This document shows, piece after piece, positions 21,791 through 34,221 of a stretch of DNA of 64,000 nucleotides. Both the position numbers and the translations under genes were made by a program. Below the pieces are notes generated by a model. It saw only the letters and a list, made by a program, of their open reading frames with translations, had not been told where the DNA came from and ran no database searches. The DNA is from Paragonimus skrjabini miyazakii (lineage: Eukaryota > Platyhelminthes > Trematoda > Plagiorchiida > Troglotrematidae): assembly GCA_014338405.1 (NCBI GenBank), contig JTDE01001368.1:34577-98576 (forward strand), read 5' to 3'. Numbering within the stretch: position 1 is the stretch's first letter; each line of letters starts with the position of its first letter.

Positions 21791-23589
21791 ATCGAAACCC
21801 CTATTATTCACCAGAAACTTAAGAATTAGTCTAAGAACAAAATAATTGACTGAAATTGTTTTACTGAATTATGTTACTATAGAAGGCTTTCATGCTATAA
21901 AATTAACTGGTTGGATGAGTAAAATGTTACTAAATTATGGGTAGTAAAAATCCGAACTATTTTCTGATTATTCATTGGGAACCTTAATAACTGACGATTC
22001 AGATGGAAGTATTAACGCTTACATTCTGTTTTTAGTTACCACAAGGTGCTGCTTCAAACGAACTGGTAGAAACTAAAAAGCCATTGCGTGTATGCGGTGA
22101 ACATAAAACCCTACCGAATAGAAACCTGTTGAAATTACTTGAAATAATATCTTAATGTCTGTTTTTTAAGGGTGTCCTGTAAAACGCACAGAAGCATTCT
22201 GCAGCGCTTGAAATGATCCGAATTGCGAAATTCTCAGTGGACACCTGAGACTATCACAACAAATTCAAAATTTTATCCATTTTGAAAACACACTGTCTAT
22301 AATTGAACTTAGAGTTTAGTTGCCGTCCGTTTTAGGCGTCCACAGTTGCATGTGAAGCCAAGCGTGTATAGTGAGGTAAACAGTTCTATAATGGGGGCTT
22401 TTTGGCTGACGAATGTGGTTTTGTAAAAAATGCATTCAATTTTGCTTGAAAAAACAAGTTCTTATGTATGTTAAATTCTTCAAAGTAGTCCAAAGGTGCA
22501 ACGGACAATAAATCTGCCATGAGCAATCCATCTTATGCAAAAAATCAACTTGAAATTGGAAAAATGCAAGGTGATTCGTAGAAAAATAAAAGCGATGAAT
22601 TTCGATTATATTCGACGTTGTGATAGTCTTCAGTAATCAACTACGATTATCCCTACACACCAGTAAGTTCTTCGCGTAGCGTCAGTGGTAAAAAATATTG
22701 CCAGATTGTTTGGTAGGTTCTGTGTACAGTTCTTGTGATTAAACTAGTAGGTTTTACACGAACGATGAGTTGATGAGCCTATTCAATCTGATGTTGTATC
22801 CCACGTGAATTTGAGCTTACAGTGTTGTGCTGAATTTAACAAAAATTTAATCAAGTCCAATTCACTGACTTAGACTAAGATGGTATGACGATGCACATAA
22901 CCACCTAATTAGCTAAATACCTTACTGGAAAAGATAATTCGTTTTCTTTCCACTATTTCTCGAACATTGTAGGAGTATCTAATAACACATTTTACCGATT
23001 TGAAAAGAAATCCGAGAAGAAAATTCCAGTGATCCGGGTCAGTTTTAAGTGTCATAGCCATAACAATGATAAAGACTAAGTGGGCATGAATTATTAACAC
23101 CTCTTTAAGTAGATTGTTGAATAAATTTTCGCAAAGATTATTAGTAAATAATGGATCAACAAGATTTTTGCATGGATCATGTCGAACGTCTTCCGTGAAC
23201 CCCTCTATTTGTATCTAGTACGGTTAAATAGTTGAATAGAAACAAACTTCATCCCTCGTTCAGTTAAAATGTGATGTACATATCGTAAACTACGAATAAC
23301 AGCAACATTTTTCATGTGACAATAAAGGCTGAAAACTTTAACATTTCAACGTGATGACCTAGCCCGATCAACAGGTAATGAGCAGACGTTCTTCTGTTTT
23401 GTTTACTGAGTTCGATCCGTTAAACTGTAAACCGGTGGAAGACCAAGTTTATATTTCTATCTAACACAGTAGCTGTCAAATTGCTGTCGAATTTAAGATA
23501 AACCAATGTAGATAATCGAGGAACTTTACCAGACACGTATTTAATCGGTTCCACTAAACAGGCTAAATTTAGCCTTAAAACTTCTTACG
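21791..23589. other. No recognisable feature
   Basis: AT-rich; no frames with motifs. A GCGTCAGTGGTAAAAAATATTGCC stretch near 22679 weakly recalls the SINE box A area, but its surroundings do not match. Confidence 0.4.
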
Positions 23590-24015
23590 ATTTTACTTGA
23601 TTGTACAAACGTCACGTACAATTGCACGTTGTCCGTGCTAGGCCTGTGCTGTGCGTTCAAATTGGTTTGTAACCTGACATACTATTTTGATTTGACACTC
23701 TTCCGGATGTACACGTATACAGCAGAAAGTCGATCAACGATTTAGAATTACGTCAGTTGTGATACGACCGTTTTTGAAAGGGAGGTTCAAAAAGACCTGT
23801 TCCTTAGGAGCCGTAATTACGGCAGTCTTGATCAGTCTTTTCTTGCTGTGAACATCGATGAACTTCTCAGGATAGCCGTTTGCGAGCAACACTTTCTTTA
23901 ATCTCTCCTCCTCTGTTTGCAAGCAGTCATCGGTGCAGATCTCTCGGGGTCTATGATTTAGAATTAACTCCGCATTTACTTTGTTTTCAGTATCAATGGC
24001 ATTGTTGGTTTAGCA
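23590..24015 (-). pseudogene. Penelope-like element RT C-terminal fragment
   Basis: On the minus strand the reading is AELILNHRPREICTDDCLQT, EEERLKKVLLANGYPEKFID, then VFLNLPFKNGRITTDVIL. This matches the PLE RT thumb and following linker (..R...IC.......E...L...L..NGYP..FI......, then V.LPF.KG......I.+.L). The frame ends at a stop near 23734, and weakly similar sequence continues to about 23590. The catalytic palm upstream (higher coordinates) is not readable, and no GIY-YIG domain follows. A 5'- and 3'-truncated dead copy. Confidence 0.75.
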
Positions 24016-27000
24016 GACAACAACTTTCGCAAGCTTGTCCGTCACACATTGACGGTTCCGGCAACCTAATAGTTTGGTTTACCAAATCCATAAATTTCTT
24101 CTCTTTTGTAACGTTTCTTCCGCAAACTGTTTCTGTTACACCGCATCGTTTGCAGAATCGTACCATTAAAAGCAAACATTTGCGTCCGATCTAATGACTC
24201 AACTATTGGTTGGCGTGTGCAAAATAAACTAGGCTGAACGTGGGTAATGACTTCATGGACAGTTGTTAGTTCTGAATGGCTCAGTGCTGAGCACACTGCT
24301 CAGGGGGTGATTAATGGTGAGTACGTGGCAAGGTAAGAACGAAAACATTTTCCAACTAGATGAAGTTAGAGGTTTTTTTCAGGTGTGTAACCTGGAGAAT
24401 AATGTACAAATTATTTAAGATCAGGTGAATCAGATTAGGGTTCAAATCTGTGTTTACGACTCTGAAGGAATAACGTTAACAATAATGAATGCAAACCACA
24501 TTTGCCGAATTCATGTATATTTACTAGATGGAGATTCAGTTTGAGTGACAAACCTGCATGTACCACGAAACAGTATATTAGTTTCTATAAATCCACAGTA
24601 TAACATTTTGGGTATAAACATAAAAACATGAATGTAAATGAGCTAACTTATACACACCATGTGATAAGCTCACGGAGGCTAGATTTGCTTACACATCCCG
24701 CTTGTCTAATGCGCACGTATTCACAAAATACATACTGTCTGAAGCGTGCGTAACGATTGAGCAAAATTCATCCTTATGTACTAACTCAAAATTTCCGTAC
24801 TTCTTCTACTTCAGGTCAAAGCGGAATAATGACACTCTAATTTAAAACATAGCTTCCGTTTTCCCAATGGAACAACTGTGCACGTTATTTCTAAGGAAAT
24901 GCAGATGCAATTGCAAAATATCAATCTAAGTTTCATGGATAGCATCCACCAGCTTTAATTCGGTGAAAGGATACATCACTTCCCATACACATGTTTAGTC
25001 AGCAAGTCCTAAAGTTTCTAAATCAACAATCTTCATGTCCATGCATACCAAACTACTAGGTCAAAGTGCTGTAGTATGAGTCGCAGTTTTATTACGTTTT
25101 AAGTAATCAAAATCCTAAAATGATCAAGTCCAAACGAGTTTCTACTGTGCAGTGTTAATTCCCTTCTCAGGTTGCAGCAGTTATACCTCAACCTGACAAA
25201 TCCATCAACATCTATTTTTTCATGACTGTTTATCTGTGTCTGTTTGCCGTATATACCTCCCTGTTTAAAGCAGTTTGTAAGTTTAAAAATAAACAGTTAA
25301 CTTCGAAATTCTCCGGTTTCTGGCTAATCAGATATGATGTGTTCCTCAGCGTTTTACAAAAGACTTGGCCTAAACGACTAAAGTTTAGCTGTCTTTTGAT
25401 ATTATTTAATCTTAACTCGCTTTCAGAAACCATTCTCGCATTTCTCCTTTGAGCTTAAACTGAGTAAATCTTCCTTTGACTGTTTCGTTTGTTAGTATCG
25501 TACACACCAGCAGCAGTAAAGATTATGGCATTCTTGAGCTAAATTATTGTGATCTATTTGCAATAGTTCAACAGTTGCATTGTAGGTCATTGGAAGCCAA
25601 AATACTAATGACCGCAAGTTTCGTGAGCTACGTTCCGTTGGACATACATCAAAAGACAAACTAACCTCCCCGAAGTAGAGCTGTATACAATTAAAAGGTG
25701 GACAGTGTTTAGACGATATTAGACGCTTGGTTGAATGGCAATATGCTTGCTTCAACTGAATCAGTGCATCGAAGGAAGATGGCGTTTTTTATCTCGGAGT
25801 AACATAAATTTGAATGGAGTTGTCCCTATACTTAAGATAAAAGGCAACATGGATTTTGTCACACTGACACACTATACGCTGTAAAATTTGAAAAATTAAA
25901 TATGCCTTAATTTGTGCGTGATTTGCAACTATGCATATGTACAAAACTAGTCGTTTAAAGCAAAATGTAACCGAGGTATCTCAACAAGTCTGGTGTCCGT
26001 ATAATTATGGGTCAGAGTGTGCCGGTGTGTTCTAACTTCACTACACCCCATCTGCAGGACAAACACAGTCCATATTGGGGTCACCTTATAAGGTGATAAA
26101 TAACATGAGGATCGGATACTGCAATGATGTTTATGTTTTCTCGATTGTGATGTGACTGTGGGTCTGCCTAGTAATGGTTTCTACTCATACCAAGAAAGTT
26201 ATTTGGTAATTCGAAGTAATCAATCTGTAAACTTAAGCTAATCGTTAACGAAAACCTTCTCCACAGGCGGTAAACTTGTTGCTCCGATCGCGGTACAGAA
26301 TGACTTCAGCAGTTTACTAAAACGTTAGTTAATCGAGGAAATGTTATGTTAAGAAAGACCTTGATTTATTTGTTAACCATGGAATTTTCACTAAACGTGA
26401 TCATATAAAAGCTACCGTGAGCTTTTGATTGTACATTTGCAGTAGTGATTCACACGTTTTTTTTGCTGATCGATTTTCCTTCTCTAATTTCAAAAACTCA
26501 CACTATGCGGAGGCGTTTGAAGCAAACAAATATTTTAGAATGAAATCATATTTACCTTTCGTCAAAATATTATCATATTATCCAATTTCTATGTATACCT
26601 AGGTATTACTAGGTGATAGCATGTTTGAAGCTATAGGTAATGAAGCACTTGGGCCAAATCAACCATATTTTACAAATTCCTTTCCGATTTTGAGAAGTTA
26701 AACCGTACTTTTGATAATTCATTAATTTTTTTCCCCCTTCAGTTGGCCTCCTTCTGGACTGCACAATTAATTGAATGTCTGGAATGGCTGTAAAATGGAC
26801 AACATGTTTGATGGGTGTTTGTAGTTGTCCAACTTAAATCAGAGTATATCCGGATATTCTAAGAGATTGTGCACTAATTCTGCCTTTCAAACAGCTGATG
26901 ATACCAGGCAAAAAATCGAACGAATTCGATTGAGTCCAGAGATGGGTTAAAACTGTGAGGATTACACTTGTGCATCTGATGTACACTAACTTTAAGGATA

Positions 27001-30000
27001 TGCATCAATTCGCTTGCTATTAGTTCAAGCTCAACAATTTATTTTGTCTTATTCATTCAATTTTCCTTGGTTCTGGTTATCTATTGCAAGTCAATGCTTT
27101 TTTGCTTCTGTGATTGCAACAATGAAATGAAACCCACTAATAATTGTGTCAATTTTTACAAAATCCTGCTATGAGTAATGCTCTTGGATTTACTGACCAA
27201 ATCTAGGAAAAAGGCGGCCAGAGTTTTCGATTTTATTCAGATCGCACAGAATAAAAACCCGATTATAACGGAAAGTAATGTACATGTGGACAAAAACACT
27301 GTAATATGCTGTTCATTATTCCCCGTGGCATTCACTGTCGAGACATAGTTTTCTGTACATATGAACGCTTAACTCTACGTTTTCTTGAGCCGTATTATAA
27401 TACATTTTGACACTCTCATCCACCTAATTGTCTATTCCTGTGTTTTATCATCTGACTTTCTCGCCCTATGCTTACCGCCATCATCAGTGTTCAACAAAAT
27501 AAAACTTGGGTGTGCAATGTTTAAGAAGTGCAACACAAAACTTGTAACATGATTCTGAAGAGTGGACTGGTTGTAACGAAATTTTGTTAAACTTGGTGAA
27601 ATCTTTACAGGCTAATTCGACTTTACTAAAAGCAACGGAAGCAGGATATTTTGGTTTTTTCTCCAAAAGTCAAAATATTCAATCGACTCAAAACTATCTG
27701 AGATACATCGTTTTCTAAAGCATGCTTGCCTTAAAGTTCATAGCGCTAGGTGACATTTTCATTGTTCACAAAGTCTCGTTCTTTGTACATAAAGTAGTTT
27801 TCTTATTTTTCCATTGAGTGAGCATAATATAAGTAGACCAGGAATAACTTATGCAACTTATCAAACGATGGTACTTACGGAGTCCAACATTAGAAAATAT
27901 TCCTCTATTTTGCCCTCCAAAATGCTATTTTCCAAGGGCTTGCCGGTCTAACACAAATTATTTTCACTTAACCCGCCCAAAATCAGGCATAATTTATTTT
28001 CGGCTCGATAGATTTTTGCTGATCATCTACAAATGCAGACTGAAGGTAAACTCCTTCTTAGATGACGCTTTGTAAAGTATTTTTGTTTTTACGTTAAAGC
28101 AGAACTTACCACTCTGTCGTTGTGTAAATAAAGCCCTAACGGAAATAAACTGCCCAAATTTTCTATTTCACCACTGAAATCCTTAGCAGACGCTTACAAT
28201 ACGCCTCTCGTTAGTTTAAATATAGTTGCACTTCTTAAGCCGTTGCGGCATTTTTTGGTAAAGTTCCCTACTTAGTCAACCAGAGACTTTCAATTTTTCT
28301 CTAGTCCTAAAACCACAGCACTGTATCTGGTCATGCACTTTCTCCCTTCCGTCACGTCGAACTCGGCTGATTCCAGAACGCTGTTTAATCCGACCTGTCA
28401 AACGTTCCATAAATCTACATTCATAAGCTTAACTGGCTTCTGATATAAATTTGTGTATGCTTATATAGGTGTATATATCGATTTCTAATAAGTTTCAAGT
28501 TCGACGTAAGTTCCGACTGCACAACTAAATCCTAGGTTCATTTTCTTTACATAGGTTGAAAATGTGATCGCAATGAGTACTTCTTGATCAAGATTGACAC
28601 TAAGTACTCCTGTTGATCTACCCGTTTGTGGAGTCCTAATGAGAACGAAATTGTCGGCGAGAATTGTCCGCATGGAATTGCGCGCCAGGCGGGAATAATT
28701 AAGAATAGTTAATAGTTATTCTATAGAGGGAGTATGACGCTATTTTACTAATGCAAAGTGAAGTTCAGTTTCAGCAGATTGAATAGAGAATTATCGCCAG
28801 TTGATTGGAACTCTTTCTCTTTGTTTTACCGATCCAGGAGATAACCTTGTTGACCACAATACTATTAACCTCAACATCAGAACGACCGAAATATCACATC
28901 CAAACGCTCAGGAACGCTAGCTTGTGAGTATTGACCACGGCTAAGATATATGCTTGACTGATAAGCCCTAACATGGAGAAGTGTAACGTACAGTACTTCC
29001 CTTTAAAAAATGTGGAATGAATGAAAAATCCATGGGACAAAAAATGCTGCTGTCGTTTGTGACCGATATTCAGCTTATAACACCTGAAACTTCTCTTTCA
29101 TTTGCCACTACTCATCTTGCAAATATTTTGGCTGATCTTTAAATAGAACTTCCAAATTATGTGTTTGTGTCGTTATTATAAAAAAAGACACCTTTCGACT
29201 GTGAGTTTTCTAAGGATTTTCTTCATTGCTACGAGTGAAACTGTTTTATTACGTTCATCGTCGTCGTCAGCAGACAAAGTGGAATTTCTGTCTTCTCTCA
29301 CTGTGTACCTGTCTCTGTTGTACTAAAAGATAGGTACCGGGTTGTCGTTTCTAGCTCACAATGAAACTACGTAAGTATTTGTTTGAATGATAGAGTGTGA
29401 CAGACGTAGGCAGGTTGCTCGTAGTCAGCTTACCAAATGAACTTTTTGGAATGTTAGAAGACTTTCTTTACGTAGCGATGGCGTTAGTGGTCAATGGGGA
29501 CTCGCCACGCAAACTACTGTGTACCTTAGTGAGTTGCCCAGTAAGTGTGTTAAACGCGGATAACATTTATTCTTGTGGTACACCAAAGGAAGGATTATGT
29601 AGTTTAATAGCCCAGACCTCAACAAGCTGAAGAATTCGTACCCGGTTGCCCCGAAAAATCAAGGAGAACGTGTTGTAAGTTCTGTCTGTGTTCATCCAGG
29701 CTGGATTTTGCACTTCGATTGGGAATAAAACTGATTTCGTGGTCAGTGGTCAGCATGAATCGAGAAGCCTGGTTTTTCAAATTGCACTTCTGTTACGGGA
29801 TGACTAAAGTATACAAAGGACAGTGATCACAGACAGTCTCGACGCAATCCAAGACCAGAGAAAAGACGTAACGAACAATCACAACCAGTGTATTGGTAAT
29901 ACAGAGACGAGGCGGCGATCCGCACAACGCCAATGGCAACACGAAAATCACTGTCCCAACAAAAAAGGGTTTACCCAATCGTCCAAGCAACTAAGTCCAG

Positions 30001-32454
30001 GGGGAATCAAATGTCATAGTTTTAGGGACGTTCATATAGTGTGGGACACGTTGAATAATACGTAGGCAGACGACCTGAAATAGATAACAAGGGAAAGAAC
30101 ATCAGAGGAAAGTTTGAATCGCATGCGCAACAGTTTCTGTATTGTTACACTTCTAGCCACTTTGGGATATAGTTAGTAAATGGAAGGATGAATAACGTCG
30201 TTCTTCGGGCATGCTGGTTTTGCTCGTGTACGTAGTCTAAGTGAGGACGAAGCGGAAACCTCCGAATAAATTGTAGTACACAGTTAACACAATTGGAAAA
30301 CTATCGGCTGTCTGAATTAATTAAAACGCAAGTTTCTATTTTTGTGACAAAAGAAATAGAAAATATCCAGCTAACTTAAAGATACCTGTCACTTTATTGC
30401 TAATAATACCTAAGTTTTCCGGCGTTTGTATCGCTTACCCGTTATAAGTGGTCATTTACCAAAAGTGTGGATTAACCACTAGTTAACCGATGACGTTGTT
30501 GTTCATCTACTCTTTATCTGCCCCTACCTCGATCTCATTTTCCAGCACAGAATCGGCCAGGAATGCATGTTGATCGTCCTGGATGCTTACGAACTACTTA
30601 CAGTCGATCCTACTCGGTCTAGCAAAGATGTTGGGGATGGACTTGCAATCACCAAACCTGATCACGTGGGTGGGCGTGGCCAAAAAGTAGGTTATACGAT
30701 GCCCAACAGAACATTATGTTCTATCCACAGTCCTCACGTGATTTGATCGATGGATACTTTAAGGCCGACATCCACACCATCACTTTGCAGACCGTGTTGA
30801 GGCTAAGTAAACAGGTGATTTTCATTGCTATCCAATGTGGTAGTAAATGACGTTTTCGACGCAGCCTTACTGAGTGATCTACAGTTGAAAACTGAAAATG
30901 GAAAACCATTGGACGTTCTTGTCATCCTGAATGCATGCCTGATAAATGTTTGACTCGCCCTATAAGTTAGTGAATGCATTTTAATCAACGATTTATCTTA
31001 GGAGCGCTTTTTTTATTTGAGTTGGCTACGCAGACAATGTTGGTTTAAACTATATGTTGGCTTGTAGAGTTACCACTGTTGGATAACTTTTCACAGTATA
31101 ACACAAGCAATGACAGTGTATCTTAGAGCATAGAAGTGTTGTATGACAGGCGGTTTCGTTGTGAGTAGTGTACTACTCACAAGTAGTTTAATACCCACGG
31201 GCGACATTCAGGAACAAATGGGCAGGCTCCGAACCCCAAGAAAACGATGGACAAGGAGAGACTATCGGAATAGTGTGTACGTGCTATGGCGGAAGTTTCA
31301 GTCAGGCAAATGACAACGTAATGTCACCCGATGTGTGCGAATGCATGTCTGCCGTGCAAATGAGTGTGCGCGTTTGTCGTTTAATTTTTGACATTACCTG
31401 TACGGGAGTTTGCGCAATAAACGGGTTCTCGGGCCAAGCGTCATTTGTGGTCACAACAGGAGTTTCACTCATAATTAGTCGGTATGACAAATATGAACAC
31501 CAATTAGTTTGGTTCACAATTTCAATCGGCAATACTTATACACAGTCCGCCGCCCACCCGAACAACAAAATCACAGATTCAGAAGACTCGTTTTCACGTT
31601 ATCAGATTTCACTATACCCACTTTTTGCTTCTAAATAAACTAGTTACACGACCATGTAATATTCGACCAATTAGCCTGCTTAACGTAATTCCAAAATGTC
31701 TGTTTTTTCACTTCACTAACCTAAATCATAATACATCGCGCCAACGAATAATCGTTCGACATCCATTTATCTTTGTAACAATAGAGAAAAAATGTTCAAA
31801 ATGACTGTGATGAAACATGCATGTGCGTTTCTTTGTGTTCTATGCATGCATTTATGTAATAATTGAAAGATATATGCATTAGTGTGACGTGGAAACCTAC
31901 CAGCTAACAAACTTACATTCGTCAGATTGTGAACACTTGTATTAATGGGACGATCATTCAACGAAGCATGAACAATCCTATCGAGCTAAAACGGAATAAG
32001 TTATTTCTAATTCTCACATGCCATGAACTGAAACGGATGACGGATTAGAAAAAAATAAGATTTTATTTGCTGAATAAAAGCACTTGATCAGATGCCAGAT
32101 CACCAAACGAGTTCAGAAGTGAATTTGTGTTTTCCTTCGTTTTTCTGAGACATTTCCATGAAAATTGAAACAACAACAGAGAAGAATTATCAGCAAGACC
32201 ATGAAAAATATACAAATCACATTCCTTCGAATGGGGTAAAGTACAACTAATTATTTTTCAGTCAACATTCTTGCTTGTGATGGATGCCTCCACGGTAACC
32301 AAACAAACGACATTATGGAAAGTTTCCTTGCTGAATTACAGAGAGATTTCCAGTAAATAGGAATGCGTTCGATATTGTTACTGGCTATAGATATCTAATG
32401 AGAGCATGATCATCTGTCTGTCGGATGTCTCTGCTATAGTCATGACTTTTAAAG
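24016..32454. other. Long stretch without recognisable genes
   Basis: About 8.4 kb. The longest open frame is 121 codons (31273-31638, plus) and has no motif I recognise. A frame at 24296-24066 (minus) directly upstream of the PLE fragment could be old PLE sequence but gives no match. A perfect 9-bp palindrome sits at 31161-31180. It is probably intronic or intergenic DNA with unreadable old repeats. Confidence 0.45.
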
Positions 32455-32697
32455 GGATATCAAGTTGAACATCACCCACAATTGATCGCAGCTGTCCAAT
32501 TCCCATAGAATTTCCAGTCGGCCCATTTCGAAAAGAAGCACTGGACCTGAGTTTCGCTCTCATTAGAGCTCGTCAGTAGTGAATATCCTTGCCACTGCCG
32601 GGACTACAACCATGGCCACGCTGTTTACCAGGCAACCATGTTTACCACTGCGCCATTGACCTCACGCTAGGCACGACCGAATTATCATATTGTGGGG
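32455..32697 (-). mobile_element. Hammerhead SINE, copy 2 (5'-truncated, well preserved)
   Basis: Minus-strand copy containing the tRNA-like region (box A ATGGCGCAGTGG, box B GGTTGTAGTCC), the ribozyme and the 3' end GGGTGATGTTCAACTTGATATC. It starts at the equivalent of about 13466 in copy 1, so the 160-nt head present in copies 1, 3 and 5 is absent. Its upstream boundary (about 32690) abuts the LTR-like repeat, with perhaps a few bases shared. Confidence 0.8.
32538..32582 (-). ncRNA. Hammerhead ribozyme (type I), SINE copy 2
   Basis: On the minus strand: core CTGACGA (32576-32570), stem II GCTCT/AGAGC with an AATG loop and canonical G-C closure, GAAA, short stem III around ACTCAGGT, cleavage triplet GTC (32546-32544), stem I 3' strand CAGTGC (32543-32538). 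The stem I 5' strand reads TCACTA, so two of six pairs are lost, whereas copy 1 has GCACTG there, a perfect complement of CAGTGC. Stem II is better than in copy 1. Between them the two copies define an intact consensus ribozyme. Confidence 0.75.
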
Positions 32698-33206
32698 GAC
32701 TGTCAGGCAGGAAGTGCGAGCATTCCAACTCTCGGTGGAATACCCCAACACAGGGGGAGGTGCGTTCAAAAACTCACGGTGAACGGATGGAGAACGGCGC
32801 GGGCGACCGGATGAGTCATCGCTCGACTGGATTGGACCAACGAGCGAGACGTGGCAGCCGAAATTGGGTGGATGACCAACTTGAAGGCGTAATTATTCTA
32901 ACACTCAGGAATATCTCGACACGACTGTAGAGTACGTTCAAAGCCTATAGTAGATAGACGGAGGACAGCACGAGCGACCGGACAAGTCATTGCTCAACGA
33001 AATCGGATAAACGGACGAGGAATAGCAGGCATAAAACCCCCGGGTAGAAGTCGCCAATCACACGCCTAAACCGGGTAGAAGTGCACACGACGCGTGACCG
33101 GAAACCTCGGGGTGTTGTGGACTAGAATTCTGACTCATAAACGCGGGAGCGCGCGTAGCATGTGGACTAGCGAGTTGGCCAATAAAGATTGTGCTTTACT
33201 GAACGC
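32690..33206 (-). repeat. LTR-like ~500-bp interspersed repeat, copy A
   Basis: Reverse complement aligns end to end with 49992-50480. Shared blocks include AAAGCACAATCTTTATTGG, CACGCGTCGTGTGCACTTCT, ACCCGGTTTAGGCGTGTGAT, TCCGATTTCGTTGAGCAATG, CCGGTCGCTCGTGCTGTCCT, GTCGAGATATTCC and TTGGGGTATTCC. It ends in CCCCCACAATA. It has no coding frame and no tRNA-like box, and it is more G+C-rich than its surroundings. Size and independence suggest a solo LTR, but I find no clean TG...CA ends or target-site duplication. It sits exactly between two same-strand hammerhead SINE copies. Confidence 0.75.
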
Positions 33207-33553
33207 CTTTTCAAGTTGAACATCACCCACAATTGATCGCAGCTGTCGCATTCCCATAGACTATCCGGTCTGCCCCTTTCGAAAAGAAGCACTAGANNNN
33301 NNNNNNNNNNNNNNNNNNNNNNNNNNNNNNNNNNNNNNNNNNNNNNNNNNNNNNNNNNNNNNNNNNNNNNNNNNNNNNNNNNNNNNNNNNNNNNNNGAAC
33401 GCTCATCCACTTTCGCTTGTGAGTAATGGTCAGGTTGCCCGATCGCCTCGAGAGGAGACACAGTTACTGTCTGTTAACTCCAATTGATAACCCCGCCATT
33501 AGGATTTTCTAGACGGGTCGAAATCTCCGATCTCATTAAACCTGCTGGGCGAT
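33207..33553 (-). mobile_element. Hammerhead SINE, copy 5 (interrupted by assembly gap)
   Basis: Minus-strand copy with the full head (TATCGCCCAGCAGGTTTAAT from 33553) through CACAAGCGAAAGTGGATGAG, then 100 N, then TCTAGTGCTTCTTTTCG to the 3' end CACCCACAATT-containing region (complement of GTGATGTTCAACTTG) at 33207. The tRNA-like promoter and nearly all of the ribozyme fall in the gap. The visible TAGTGC is the stem I 3' strand, so the gap edge is two bases before the predicted cleavage point. Confidence 0.8.
33297..33396. other. Assembly gap of 100 N
   Basis: Exactly 100 N, the usual placeholder for unknown length. By comparison with SINE copy 1, about 150 bases are missing here. Confidence 0.95.
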
Positions 33554-34221
33554 ATTTTGAAGGGATGCAGTTCATTTTAACAAGGGCGTCAACGACGGAC
33601 AATTAATTATGGACTAGGTGACTGAAACGACTATTCCTAATAGTGTGTAACATAGAATCCCTGATTTTAGGTACATCAATTAAACTTTCATTGCCAATTA
33701 GCACGTCATTTGCTGAAGGAAAAGTAGCCTTTCAACGTAACAGTACTACAGTACGAACGATCTAAGCCAAAAGTATACTCCTAATTCTACATAAAAAAAT
33801 ATTCATCGGTAGCCCTCATTCTCGTCTTAAAATCAAATGAAGAACGTATGCAGCAGACTCATTTGATAAGCATTCAAAGATGTTAAGACCTACAGCTTAA
33901 TGAAACTGAAAAAGAATCTGAGTATAGTATGCCTTAACTCACCTGCTCAGAAATTGTAAAAACAGTCTTTCGATTACGGAGAAGAACTTGTGAAGTATAT
34001 CCTACTAGATTCAATCGAAATTCACATGCCAAAGCGGCTTACTAATTCTGTCGCGCTTGGTTCCGTGAGCTTCTTTATTAAATCACCGCGGGCGAACTGG
34101 CTGCAAACAATGTTTTAATCTGATGATGTAAAATCGGTTATTTCGATGTCAAAAATGGGCAGTCTGCGGCGAACCGGAGGAAATTTTTTAGTGAACTGCT
34201 AGTTGCTCCTACCAGTTTGTC
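33554..34221. other. No recognisable feature
   Basis: About 670 bases with no gene or repeat recognised. Confidence 0.45.

Noticed and set aside
22676..22760. GCGTCAGTGGTAAAAAATATTGCC, similar to the SINE box A area
   Set aside because: No box B, ribozyme or 3' end follows in order.
31445..31475. Minus-strand GAGTGAAACTCCTGTTG, similar to the SINE ribozyme's GAAA and stem III region
   Set aside because: The upstream sequence lacks the CTGANGA core and the SINE flanks, so it is a chance match.
31273..31638. 121-codon plus frame with several cysteines
   Set aside because: Cysteine spacing fits no family I know, and a similar-length frame overlaps it on the other strand.
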